Source: Kiritimatiellia bacterium
GTDB taxonomy: Bacteria > Verrucomicrobiota > Kiritimatiellia > UBA8416 > JABMPJ01
Assembly (NCBI GenBank): GCA_029939545.1
Contig: JAOZSS010000118.1
Coordinates: forward strand, 1 to 7,536
Direction of reading: 5' to 3'
DNA: 7,536 nt
In this document: positions 1-6,189 of the stretch, one piece after another
How positions within the stretch are numbered: position 1 is the stretch's first letter
How the letters are laid out: each line of letters starts with the position of its first letter
Made by a program: the position numbers and the translations under genes
Notes under the pieces: generated by a model
Told to the model about the DNA's origin: nothing
What the model saw: the letters and a program-made list of their open reading frames with translations, nothing else
The model's database searches: none

Positions 1-24
1 ATGCGCCCTTCCACAATATATGGG

Positions 25-49
25 GGGTGGTTGAGAGAATCAGCCACCC
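25..49 (-). terminator. Candidate terminator hairpin at the end of the ara transcript
   Basis: Read on the minus strand, GGGTGG and CCACCC form a 6-bp stem that continues, after one C/A mismatch, with TGA/TCA around a 5-base loop (TTCTC). This is the only strong short hairpin downstream of the minus-strand membrane ORF that ends at 72, so it could end the araBDA transcript. The tail after the stem is CCCATATATTG, not a run of T, so it is at best a weak intrinsic terminator. The fold is seen in the sequence; the terminator role is inferred. Confidence 0.35.
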
Positions 50-71
50 TGTTAAAGTCCCTGATCCATCC

Positions 72-528
72 TCACAGACGATCCCCTCTGCGTCTCCCGC
101 TGCTTCGCTCAAGCCACAGGGTCATCCCGCCGACGACAAGGCAGACCGCTTGCGCAAGGGCGATTATCGTACAGAAGGCCACCTGTCGCGAGAGGACAAA
201 CCTCGTGTACTCGCTCAGGAATGTATCGGAAATCAATGCGATCCCGCCAAACAGGTTCAGCCCCGGCGTCTTGATCGACATGGGCTGCACGGTCTCCCGG
301 CAGACCTTGTCATCCTCGCGCTGGTTGATGCAGCGCGTCCGAAAATGGCGCAGCCGCACTGCTCTGGAGTTCCGATATGCATGGGTGCGGCATCATGCCG
401 TACCAGACTACCGGTTCCACGTCAGCGCCGCCCTTCTTATTGATTACCACGATGGCGACGACAACGAGGATCAGGATAATGATCGGAATCAGCTTCTTTA
501 TCTCTTCTTTCCCGCAAGTTATGTGCAT
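72..528 (-). pseudogene. Small membrane protein gene, apparently split by a frameshift
   Basis: I do not recognise this protein. It appears as two overlapping minus-strand frames. The first runs from an ATG at 528 to a stop at 310 and begins with a hydrophobic helix (residues about 13-29, from LIPIII to AIVVI) followed by a KK pair. The second is open from 392 to a stop at 72 and contains a second likely membrane helix (about 182 to 111) and two cysteines before it (the CINQREDDKVC stretch). From 359 to 72 the second frame shows the codon-position bias of real genes: by my hand count GC is about 78% at position 3, 59% at position 1 and 47% at position 2. Joining the frames by a one-base shift between 392 and 310 would give a protein of about 150 residues with one helix at each end. 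The gene starts 50 bases after the araA stop on the same strand, so it may be the last member of the ara transcript. The 528 start has no convincing ribosome binding site. Alternatives are two overlapping small genes, a decayed gene, a sequencing error, or programmed frameshifting; no classic slippery heptamer was seen. Confidence 0.4.
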
Positions 529-578
529 CCACGTGTACGCCCATCAAAAGGGTCCCGTATCTCCATACTCGTGGCCGG

Positions 579-2036
579 TTACAGCCGCCGCAGGTCCTGC
601 TTGAAGGCGCGTAGCGTGGTGTCGGCGTCGATGACGACGAATTCGGTGTTGGCCATCTCGGCGAAGCTCTCGATGTGGCGGGTGTCGATCTGTTGCGAAT
701 AGGCCGTGTGGTGGGCGCCGCCGGCCAGAATCCACGCGGTGGCCCCGATCTTTAAGTTGGGCTTCGGAATCCACAGCGCCCGCGCCACAGGCAGCTTGGG
801 CAGATCATGCTCGGGTACCACGGCGTCTACCTCGTTGATGATGATACGGAACCGGTCGCCGAGATCGATCGGCGAGACGTTGATCGCGGGTCCGGCCTGC
901 GCCGTGAACACAAGCCGCGCGGGGTCTTCCTTGCCACCAATGCCAAGCGGATGTGTCGCCAGCGTTGGCTGGCCTGCCGCGATGGAGGGACAGACCTCCA
1001 GCATGTGGGCGCCCAGCACCCTGGTTCCGGCCGGGTCCAGATGGTAGGTATAGTCCTCCATGAAGGAGGTGCCGCCCTCGACCCCTTCGCCCATGACCTT
1101 CATGATGCGCACCATGGCGGCGGTCTTCCAGTCGCCCTCCGCGCCGAACCCATAGCCATCCGCCATGAGTCGCTGAACGGCGAGACCGGGCAGTTGCTTG
1201 AACCCGTGCAGGTTCTCAAACGTAGTGGTGAAGGCGCCGAACCCGCCTTCTTCGAGGAAGGCACGCATCCCGACCTCGATTCGGGCCTGCTCGCGGATGC
1301 TCGAGGTACTGACCTCGGTCGGGATTGTGTAGAGCGCGCCGTACGCACTGACAACAGCATCGATCTGCGCATCAGTGGCGTTATCGACATAGGCCTTGAG
1401 GTCGCCCATTCCGTAGCCGTTGACGGTGTAGCCGAATTTGATCTGCGCCTCGACTTTGTCGCCTTCGGTTACGGCTACTTCGCGCATGTTGTCGCCGAAT
1501 CGCGCCACCTTGAGATTCTGTGACTCGTTCCAGCCGAGTGCGGCACGCGCCCAAACGCCCAACTCTTCGCGCACCTCGTCGTCTTGCCAGTGGCCAACCA
1601 CCACGGTACGGTTCTTGCCAAGGCGTGTGCAGATGAACCCGAACTCGCGGCCGCCGTGCGCGGACTGGTTCAGGTTCATGAAGTCCATGTCGATTTCCGA
1701 CCACGGAATATCGCGCCCGAACTGCGTATGCAGATGAACGAAGGGCTTCGTGAGCGCTGTGAGTCCGGCAATCCACATCTTGGCCGGACTGAACGTGTGC
1801 ATCCAGGTGATGATGCCGATGCAGTTGTTGTCGGCATTGGCATCCCTGCACATGGCGAAGACCTCGTCCGGGGTCGTGACGGTTGGTTTCCAGATCACCT
1901 CAACAGGGAGGGTCGCATCGGCGTCCAGTGCCGCGGCGATCTCTTTCGCGTTGGCCGCTACCTGCTCGAGTGTTTCGGGTCCATACAGATGCTGGCTGCC
2001 CGTGATAAACCAGAGTTGTGGTGTGTCAGTGGCCAT
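579..2036 (-). CDS. araA: L-arabinose isomerase
   Basis: AraA converts L-arabinose to L-ribulose in the cytoplasm, the first step of the pathway, and is Mn2+-dependent in characterised members. The 485-residue product matches the family throughout; the E. coli enzyme has 500 residues. The N-terminus has the family pattern WFITGSQHLYG (residues 9-19), with TWMHTFSPAKMWI at 77-89. Metal ligands aligned with the E. coli enzyme are present: E300 in FGAEGDWK, E327 in SFMEDYTYH, H344 in LGAHMLEVCPS, and the HH pair at 442-443 in AGGAHHTAYS. The ATG at 2036 follows an AAGGA site that overlaps the araD stop codon, about 11 bases upstream, so translation is probably coupled to araD. It is the third gene of araB-araD-araA. 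No frameshift or missing key residue was seen. Assignment is close to certain. Confidence 0.97.
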   Translation of the reverse strand: MATDTPQLWFITGSQHLYGPETLEQVAANAKEIAAALDADATLPVEVIWKPTVTTPDEVFAMCRDANADNNCIGIITWMHTFSPAKMWIAGLTALTKPFVHLHTQFGRDIPWSEIDMDFMNLNQSAHGGREFGFICTRLGKNRTVVVGHWQDDEVREELGVWARAALGWNESQNLKVARFGDNMREVAVTEGDKVEAQIKFGYTVNGYGMGDLKAYVDNATDAQIDAVVSAYGALYTIPTEVSTSSIREQARIEVGMRAFLEEGGFGAFTTTFENLHGFKQLPGLAVQRLMADGYGFGAEGDWKTAAMVRIMKVMGEGVEGGTSFMEDYTYHLDPAGTRVLGAHMLEVCPSIAAGQPTLATHPLGIGGKEDPARLVFTAQAGPAINVSPIDLGDRFRIIINEVDAVVPEHDLPKLPVARALWIPKPNLKIGATAWILAGGAHHTAYSQQIDTRHIESFAEMANTEFVVIDADTTLRAFKQDLRRL

Positions 2037-2050
2037 GGTTGATTGCTTCC

Positions 2051-2752
2051 TTACTGCTGTCCGTAATAGGCGTCTTTGCCGTGCTTGCGAAGATAGTGCT
2101 TGTCGAGGAGGTACTGGTTCACCGCCGAGAGGTCGGGGTTTATGGCGAGGCTGCTGGTCGCCATCTGTGCAATGGCCTCAAGTACGCGACCGTGGGTCAC
2201 CGCGTCCATGGCATCATGGCCCCACGTAAACGGTCCGTGCGCCGCTACGAGGACGCCGGGTATCTCCATGGGATTCAGCCCGCAACCGAAGAAATGCTTT
2301 TCGATCACCTTGCCGGTATTAAGCTCGTAGTCCGTCTCGACGTCCGCCTGCGTGAGCGGACGCGTGCACGGTATGGCACCATAGAATGTGTCGGCGTGCG
2401 TGGTGCCGAGGCAGGGGATCTCCCGCTGGGCCTGCGCCCAGGCCGTGGCGCACGCAGAGTGCGTGTGCACGATGCCGCCGATATCCGCAAAGGCGCGATA
2501 GAGATGCCTGTGCGTGGCGGTGTCGGAGGATGGCATCATGGTCCCCTCTACGGTCTCACCAGTTTCAAGCGAGACGATGGGGATGTCATCCGGGGTCATG
2601 ACCTCGTAGTCGACGCCGCTCGGCTTGATCGCAAACACGCCGGCATTGCGATCCACCTCCGAGGCGTTGCCCCAGGTGAGGATCGCGAGCTGAACCCGGT
2701 CGATCTCCCGGTTGGCCGCACAGACTCTCAGCTTCAACGCTTCGTGGCTCAT
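2051..2752 (-). CDS. araD: L-ribulose-5-phosphate 4-epimerase
   Basis: AraD converts L-ribulose 5-phosphate to D-xylulose 5-phosphate by a retro-aldol/aldol mechanism on a divalent metal, delivering arabinose carbon to the pentose phosphate pathway. It belongs to the class II aldolase/AraD fold. The product is 233 residues, against 231 in E. coli, and aligns with it at an offset of one. Visible signatures are LTWGN (25-29), KPSGVDY (43-49), PSSDT with D77, the metal-binding GGIVHTHS with H96 and H98, and AAHGPFTWG with H172. Also present are D121 in TTHADTFYG and the C-terminal LLDKHYLRKHG...YYGQ with H219 and Y230, equivalents of the catalytic D120, H218 and Y229 of E. coli. The start codon overlaps the araB stop (ATGA at 2749-2752), indicating translational coupling. 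The metal and catalytic set separates it from L-fuculose-phosphate aldolase relatives. Confidence 0.97.
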   Translation of the reverse strand: MSHEALKLRVCAANREIDRVQLAILTWGNASEVDRNAGVFAIKPSGVDYEVMTPDDIPIVSLETGETVEGTMMPSSDTATHRHLYRAFADIGGIVHTHSACATAWAQAQREIPCLGTTHADTFYGAIPCTRPLTQADVETDYELNTGKVIEKHFFGCGLNPMEIPGVLVAAHGPFTWGHDAMDAVTHGRVLEAIAQMATSSLAINPDLSAVNQYLLDKHYLRKHGKDAYYGQQ

Positions 2753-4419
2753 GACGACGCTCGCTGCGCTTCGCGAATCGCGATGAGCTCCTTCATCACA
2801 TCGAACTGGTTTGCGGCATATTCCCTCGTTCCGAACAGATCATGCAGCCGCTTGTAGAGAGCGAACAGCCGTTCGTAAACCCCCACGTTCTCCGCAAGCG
2901 GGGTGTACTGCTGCTCGCGAATTCCGGTCATCGCTTCGGCAGCGGCTTCGAAGTCGGGATGCGCGCCGGCCACAACGGCCCCCGCCATGGCCGAACCCAG
3001 TGCGCAAGTTTGCTCGCTGGCAGAGATCAGCATGGGGCAGTTCAACACGTCGGCGTAAATCTGCATCAACATCGGACTTTTCACCGTGATGCCGCCGCAG
3101 TTGATGACGCGGTCGACCGTGATGCCGTACTCGACCACCCGGTCGCGGATCATCCGCGCGCCGAACGCCGTGGCTTCGACAAGCGCCCGGAAGATCTCGG
3201 ACGGAGAGGAGTGGAGCGTGAGCCCCAGCACCATGCCGGTAAGCTGCTGGTCAACCAGCACGGTGCGGTTGCCGTTGTTCCAATCGAGCGCCAGCAGGCC
3301 CGACTCGCCCGGTTTCAACTGCGCGGCACCCTCATTCAGCGCCGCGTGATCAAGACCGCCGGGCTGCACCTTGTGTACGTACCAGTTGAAGATGTCGCCC
3401 ACGGCCGACTGTCCGGCCTCGATGCCGTAGTTGCCCGGTAGGATCGATTCCGGCACCACCCCACACACGCCCGGGATGTCTGCGAGGTCGTGTTCAATTG
3501 GAGACACGGCCAAGTCACAAGTCGAGGTCCCGATAACCTTCACCATGGTGCCCGGCTTGATGCCGGAGCCGACGCCGCCGAGATGGGCGTCGAATGCGCC
3601 GCCGGCAATGGGAATGCCGGCCGGGAGACCGAGGGTAGTGGCCCACTCGTCGGTCAGTGTGCCGACCGTGTCGGAAATGTTGACGGCCCTGTCCGGCAGC
3701 GTGTCCCGAACCTTGGCGAGTACGCCGTCGTCGAATGAAGCCATGAAATCGGCTGCCGGGTAGCCGCCCCAGGCGGGATTAAACATCGCCTTGTGACCTG
3801 CGGCGCAGATGCAGCGCTTCACCTGATCGGGAGCGGTTGTGCCGGTCAGAACCGCAGGAATCCAGTCGGCCATCTCCACCCAGGTGTAGGCCGCTTCAAA
3901 CACCGCGCGATCCGTGCGCGCGCAGCAGAGCAGCTTGGCCCAGAGCCACTCGGAAGAGTACGTGCCACCACATTTTGCGAGATACTCCGGGTGCGCCGCC
4001 TTGGCGGCTTCTGTGATCTCGGCCGCTTCCTTGTAGCCGGTATGATCCTTCCAGAGCCATGCCATGGCAGTGGGGTTGGCGGCATACTCCGGCTTGAGCG
4101 CGAGGGCCTCACCGGATGCGTCAACCGGGATAGGGGTGCTGCCGGTTGTGTCGACCCCGATGCCGACCACCCTTGCCGCGACATCGCCCCCGGCCTGCTT
4201 AAGTGCCTCCGTCACGGTCTGCTCAACACCGGCAATGTAGTCGGCCGGATGCTGCCGTGCGACGTGGGGATCCTTCGGATCGGTCACCACGCCCATATCG
4301 CCATGCGGGTAGTTGAAGACGGCGGAGCCGACCTCCTTTCCCGTTTCAGTCGCAACCACTATCGCCCGCACGGAGTTGGTCCCGTAATCCAGCCCTATCG
4401 TGTATGAACCGCTTGCCAT
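2749..4419 (-). CDS. araB: Ribulokinase (L-ribulokinase), FGGY family
   Basis: AraB phosphorylates L-ribulose with ATP to L-ribulose 5-phosphate. From the ATG at 4419 the product has 556 residues (E. coli AraB 566) and opens in the family way with YTIGLDYGTNSVRA (6-19), the first phosphate-binding loop. Other landmarks in this numbering are GIGVDTTGSTP (87-97), LWKDHT (122-127), YSSEWLWAK (154-162), GGAFDAHLG (273-281, with D277 as the expected catalytic base), the phosphate loop GTSTCD (297-302), EAGQSA (334-339) and GGITVKSP (442-449) in the C-terminal actin-like domain. An in-frame ATG at 4440 would add seven residues. I prefer 4419 because AGGAG lies eight bases before it (4428-4432) and because it gives the family's usual N-terminus. 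First gene of the araBDA operon, transcribed divergently from kdsD. No defect seen. Confidence 0.96.
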   Translation of the reverse strand: MASGSYTIGLDYGTNSVRAIVVATETGKEVGSAVFNYPHGDMGVVTDPKDPHVARQHPADYIAGVEQTVTEALKQAGGDVAARVVGIGVDTTGSTPIPVDASGEALALKPEYAANPTAMAWLWKDHTGYKEAAEITEAAKAAHPEYLAKCGGTYSSEWLWAKLLCCARTDRAVFEAAYTWVEMADWIPAVLTGTTAPDQVKRCICAAGHKAMFNPAWGGYPAADFMASFDDGVLAKVRDTLPDRAVNISDTVGTLTDEWATTLGLPAGIPIAGGAFDAHLGGVGSGIKPGTMVKVIGTSTCDLAVSPIEHDLADIPGVCGVVPESILPGNYGIEAGQSAVGDIFNWYVHKVQPGGLDHAALNEGAAQLKPGESGLLALDWNNGNRTVLVDQQLTGMVLGLTLHSSPSEIFRALVEATAFGARMIRDRVVEYGITVDRVINCGGITVKSPMLMQIYADVLNCPMLISASEQTCALGSAMAGAVVAGAHPDFEAAAEAMTGIREQQYTPLAENVGVYERLFALYKRLHDLFGTREYAANQFDVMKELIAIREAQRASS

Positions 4420-4427
4420 TCTCTCTA

Positions 4428-4432
4428 CTCCT
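4428..4432 (-). promoter_or_regulatory. Ribosome binding site deciding the araB start
   Basis: AGGAG on the minus strand lies eight bases (TAGAGAGA) before the ATG at 4419, close to ideal spacing. The upstream in-frame ATG at 4440 has only a G-run about 12 bases away. This site favours the shorter araB product. Confidence 0.7.
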
Positions 4433-4440
4433 GTTGCCAT

Positions 4441-4546
4441 GTGATCGGAATCCCCCCAAGCTTGTTGAATCCAAGACTCCTAACGCATGTCACACTGCCC
4501 GAATCGTGGTGAATTATGCAAGGGTATTTGACCCTGCTGGCGGGAG
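4441..4546. promoter_or_regulatory. Divergent control region between araB and kdsD
   Basis: About 106 bases separate the outermost starts of the two divergent genes, so promoters for both should lie here. Three small symmetric elements are visible: two direct copies of GAATCC (4448-4453 and 4467-4472) flanking a perfect CAAGCTTG palindrome (4457-4464), and an inverted repeat at 4518-4537. On the minus strand CATAAT near 4512-4517 resembles a -10 box, but I find no matching -35. No sigma-70 promoter can be called with confidence in either direction, and no known AraC or AraR operator consensus was recognised. The regulatory role follows from position. Confidence 0.5.
4518..4537 (+). promoter_or_regulatory. 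Inverted repeat just upstream of kdsD
   Basis: GCA-A-GGGT and ACCC-TGC pair around a five-base centre (ATTTG) with one bulged A. It ends nine bases before the kdsD ATG at 4547. It could be an operator half-site pair or a leader hairpin affecting access to the ribosome binding site. The symmetry is visible; function is inferred, and an arm this short can arise by chance. Confidence 0.3.
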
Positions 4547-5545
4547 ATGGTACAGCATTCCGATATGAGTACAGACGTCAACTACGAAACGCGCGCCCGC
4601 GAGGTGCTGGATATTGAGATCGAGGGACTCCATAACGTCAAGGATGCGATCGGTCCAGAGTTCAGTAAGGCGGCGGATCTTATTCTCGGCTGCCTCGCAG
4701 CAAAGGGGAAGATTGTGGTCAGCGGGGTAGGGAAGAACCTGCATATTGCCGACAAGATTTCTGCCACGATGGCGAGTACCGGCGCCACCAGTATGGTGCT
4801 GCATCCCACTCAGGCCATGCACGGGGATTTGGGGATACTGAGCCGGGGTGACATTCTGCTGGCGCTCAGCTATTCGGGTGCCTCCGAGGAATTGCTGAAT
4901 ATTCTACCCGTTGTGCAGCGGCTCAATATCCCGATCGTCGCCATGACGGCCGAGCCGGAGAGTCCATTGGCCGAATACAGTACGGTGGTCCTTTCGGTTG
5001 GCGTGAACCGTGAAGCGTGTCCGTTCAACATGGCCCCGACCACCAGCACAACCGCCACCCTGGCACTCGGCGATGCACTCGCCATGGTGCTCCTGGATGC
5101 GCGCGGATTCCAGAAGGAAGACTACGCACTGTTGCATCCGGCCGGTGCGATCGGCCGGACGCTCCTACTCCATGTGTCCGACATCATGCGCACCGGCGAT
5201 CGCCTGGCCAGTGTGTCGGCTGAAGCCAACGTCGAGGCCAGCCTCTGCGCCATGACGCAGGCGCGGGCGGGCTCGGTTGCCATCGTCGATGATGCACAGC
5301 GCGTCCTGGGTATCTTCACGGACGGCGATCTGCGCCGCCACATCGCGCGCGAGGATCTCCTGGCCGTGCCTGTCGCCGAACTGATGACCGCTGATCCCAT
5401 CAGCGTCACCCCCGACCAGCTTGCCGTGAACGTGCTTAAGATCGACGAAGACCACAACATCGACGATCTGCTCGTGGTCGATTCAGAAGGCGTCCTCGTC
5501 GGCGCAATCGACATCCAGGACCTGCCGAAGCTAAAGATCCTGTAG
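4547..5545 (+). CDS. kdsD: D-arabinose-5-phosphate isomerase, KdsD/KpsF family (SIS-CBS-CBS)
   Basis: The family interconverts D-ribulose 5-phosphate and D-arabinose 5-phosphate, the first committed step toward Kdo for lipopolysaccharide or capsule. The 332-residue product has the full architecture: an SIS sugar-isomerase domain (about 45-185), a linker with LLHPAGAIGR (195-204), then two CBS domains (about 210-266, with GIFTDGDLRRHI, and about 277-330). Aligned with E. coli KdsD, the four residues important for catalysis are all kept: K63, E115, E156 (in REACPFNMAPTTSTT) and H197. HPTQAMHGDLG (86-96) is also typical. One oddity is that the usual GKSG after the glycine loop reads GKNL here (62-65). 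The start is ambiguous: ATG 4547 has a GGCGGG directly in front of it, while ATG 4565, six codons later, has GGGAG about 18 bases upstream. Both leave the domains intact. It is divergent from the ara operon and has no other Kdo gene beside it. A GutQ-like paralogue role is possible. Confidence 0.93.
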   Translation: MVQHSDMSTDVNYETRAREVLDIEIEGLHNVKDAIGPEFSKAADLILGCLAAKGKIVVSGVGKNLHIADKISATMASTGATSMVLHPTQAMHGDLGILSRGDILLALSYSGASEELLNILPVVQRLNIPIVAMTAEPESPLAEYSTVVLSVGVNREACPFNMAPTTSTTATLALGDALAMVLLDARGFQKEDYALLHPAGAIGRTLLLHVSDIMRTGDRLASVSAEANVEASLCAMTQARAGSVAIVDDAQRVLGIFTDGDLRRHIAREDLLAVPVAELMTADPISVTPDQLAVNVLKIDEDHNIDDLLVVDSEGVLVGAIDIQDLPKLKIL

Positions 5546-5558
5546 CGCCAACTTTTTT
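5501..5558 (+). terminator. Weak terminator candidate overlapping the kdsD stop
   Basis: GGCGC (5501-5505) can pair with GCGCC (5545-5549) and, nested inside, CAGGA (5516-5520) with TCCTG (5538-5542). Three bases later comes a run of six T (5553-5558). The stems are short, separated by an asymmetric bulge and a 17-base loop, and most of the structure is inside the coding sequence. The T-run placement is right for an intrinsic terminator, but the stem is poor. Confidence 0.22.
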
Positions 5559-5679
5559 GGGTCTTCCGAAGAATCTGTGGGTAGAAATGGGGAATATACT
5601 GCCCGGCAGGCAAGATCTTTTCGATGACTAAGCATTTGGACTGAGGGTACTCGAGAGGGTTGTCTGCCCGGTAAACGGG

Positions 5680-5758
5680 TTGATCGACGACGATCGGGAC
5701 AAGGATCGGGTCAACCCCCATCGTTGTCTCGATCCTTTTCCCGATCGTTGTCGATCAA
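5680..5758. repeat. 79-base imperfect inverted repeat (long hairpin)
   Basis: Two 36-base arms (5680-5715 and 5723-5758) are complementary around a seven-base loop, CCCCATC. The outer arms begin TTGATCGAC and end GTCGATCAA. Of the 36 positions four do not form Watson-Crick pairs, and two of those would be G-U pairs in the plus-strand RNA. Each arm also contains short GATC-rich internal repetition (ATCGGG, GGATCGGG). It lies 134 bases after the kdsD stop. It could be a repeated extragenic palindrome, a transcript-end stabiliser or a small-RNA precursor. The geometry is directly visible; the function is unknown. Confidence 0.8.
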
Positions 5759-6050
5759 GAATTCAGGTCTGCAGTCAACACGCAAGAAACCTGCAAGGCT
5801 CGGAATTCAGGGGTGGCAGCTTGCTAAGGCCTCTAAGGCTAAGTTGATCAAATTTCCGCAAAACCGAGTTGTACAAAGCGGATATGCAGAACGTCGCATA
5901 ATATATCTTATGTCTAGTCATGACATGCCGACTACCCAATATATGGGGCTGTTTGGCTTTTGAGTGACGTTTTTGCCACGAAGATAACTATTTCAAGCAT
6001 CAGCTCGGCTTCCCGTGTGCTGTCTCGTACATAGGCATGCATAATCCGCC

Positions 6051-6124
6051 TGTCATCCCGAGCGAAGTCGAGGAGTCTCATACACAGGGAACGGCGGAGA
6101 TTCATCGACAAGCTCGGAATGACA
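6051..6124. repeat. REP/MITE-like palindromic repeat (TGTCATCCCGAGC type)
   Basis: The element is bounded by TGTCATCCCGAGC on the left (6051-6063) and GCTCGGAATGACA on the right (6112-6124), inverted copies differing at one base. Pairing continues inward with a one-base offset through GTCGA and TCTC, giving imperfect terminal inverted repeats of about 28 bases around a centre of about 17 bases. From general knowledge, very similar sequences (TGTCATTCTGAGC...GAAGAATCTC) are scattered in intergenic DNA of many unrelated bacteria. It encodes nothing and sits 65 bases beyond the rlmB stop. No obvious target-site duplication was seen. It could also act as a bidirectional transcript-end hairpin for the converging kdsD and rlmB transcripts. 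Confidence 0.75.
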
Positions 6125-6189
6125 AGGGCTTCTGTATTTTGCGAGAGCAATTGCCAGACAGGACACTAGCAGATTCCCCGGCGACCCAA

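Larger units (their letters stand above)
5546..6189. other. Gene-free interval with two palindromic elements
   Basis: This stretch of about 640 bases lies between the converging kdsD and rlmB genes. It contains no ORF with a credible start, codon bias or recognisable domain, and no tRNA or rRNA was seen. It is visibly less GC-rich than the flanking genes over 5760-6050. Besides the long hairpin (5680-5758) and the REP/MITE-like repeat (6051-6124), it holds a small CCCG/CGGG hairpin (5667-5679), two copies of GAATTCAGG (5759-5767 and 5803-5811), and 8-base palindromes TTGTACAA (5870-5877) and GTCATGAC (5917-5924), all short enough to be chance. No other structure was recognised. Confidence 0.6.

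Noticed and set aside
1..702. Plus-strand open frame of 233 codons
   Set aside because: It runs antisense through the split membrane gene and into the araA 3' end, has no recognisable domain and no ribosome binding site within the window; the opposite strand shows real coding bias.
807..1523. Plus-strand open frame of 238 codons
   Set aside because: Fully antisense to araA; its composition follows from the complementary frame of a GC-rich gene.
2018..2857. Plus-strand open frame of 279 codons
   Set aside because: Antisense to araD and both of its gene junctions; no recognisable domain.
2842..3441. Plus-strand open frame of 199 codons
   Set aside because: Antisense to araB, where the opposite strand gives a full-length ribulokinase.
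5122..5721. Minus-strand open frame of 199 codons starting in the long hairpin
   Set aside because: About 140 of its codons are antisense to kdsD. The intergenic first 58 codons have an AAGGA at workable spacing and moderately GC-rich third positions, but the start lies inside the inverted repeat and no family is recognisable, so I treat it as chance.
5824..5840. Tandem CTAAGGC copies
   Set aside because: Only two seven-base copies with no further periodicity; not a CRISPR or meaningful tandem array.
14..5948. Shared 12-base string CAATATATGGGG at 14-25 and 5937-5948, considered as attachment-site-like repeats
   Set aside because: One or two 12-base matches are expected by chance in a window of this size, similarity does not extend, and no integrase or mobile genes lie between them.
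5724..5963. Plus-strand open frame of 79 codons
   Set aside because: It starts at a TTG in the right arm of the hairpin, has no ribosome binding site and has low-complexity basic content without domain features.
5932..6150. Minus-strand open frame of 72 codons
   Set aside because: It spans the palindromic repeat at 6051-6124, so most of its sequence is explained by that element.
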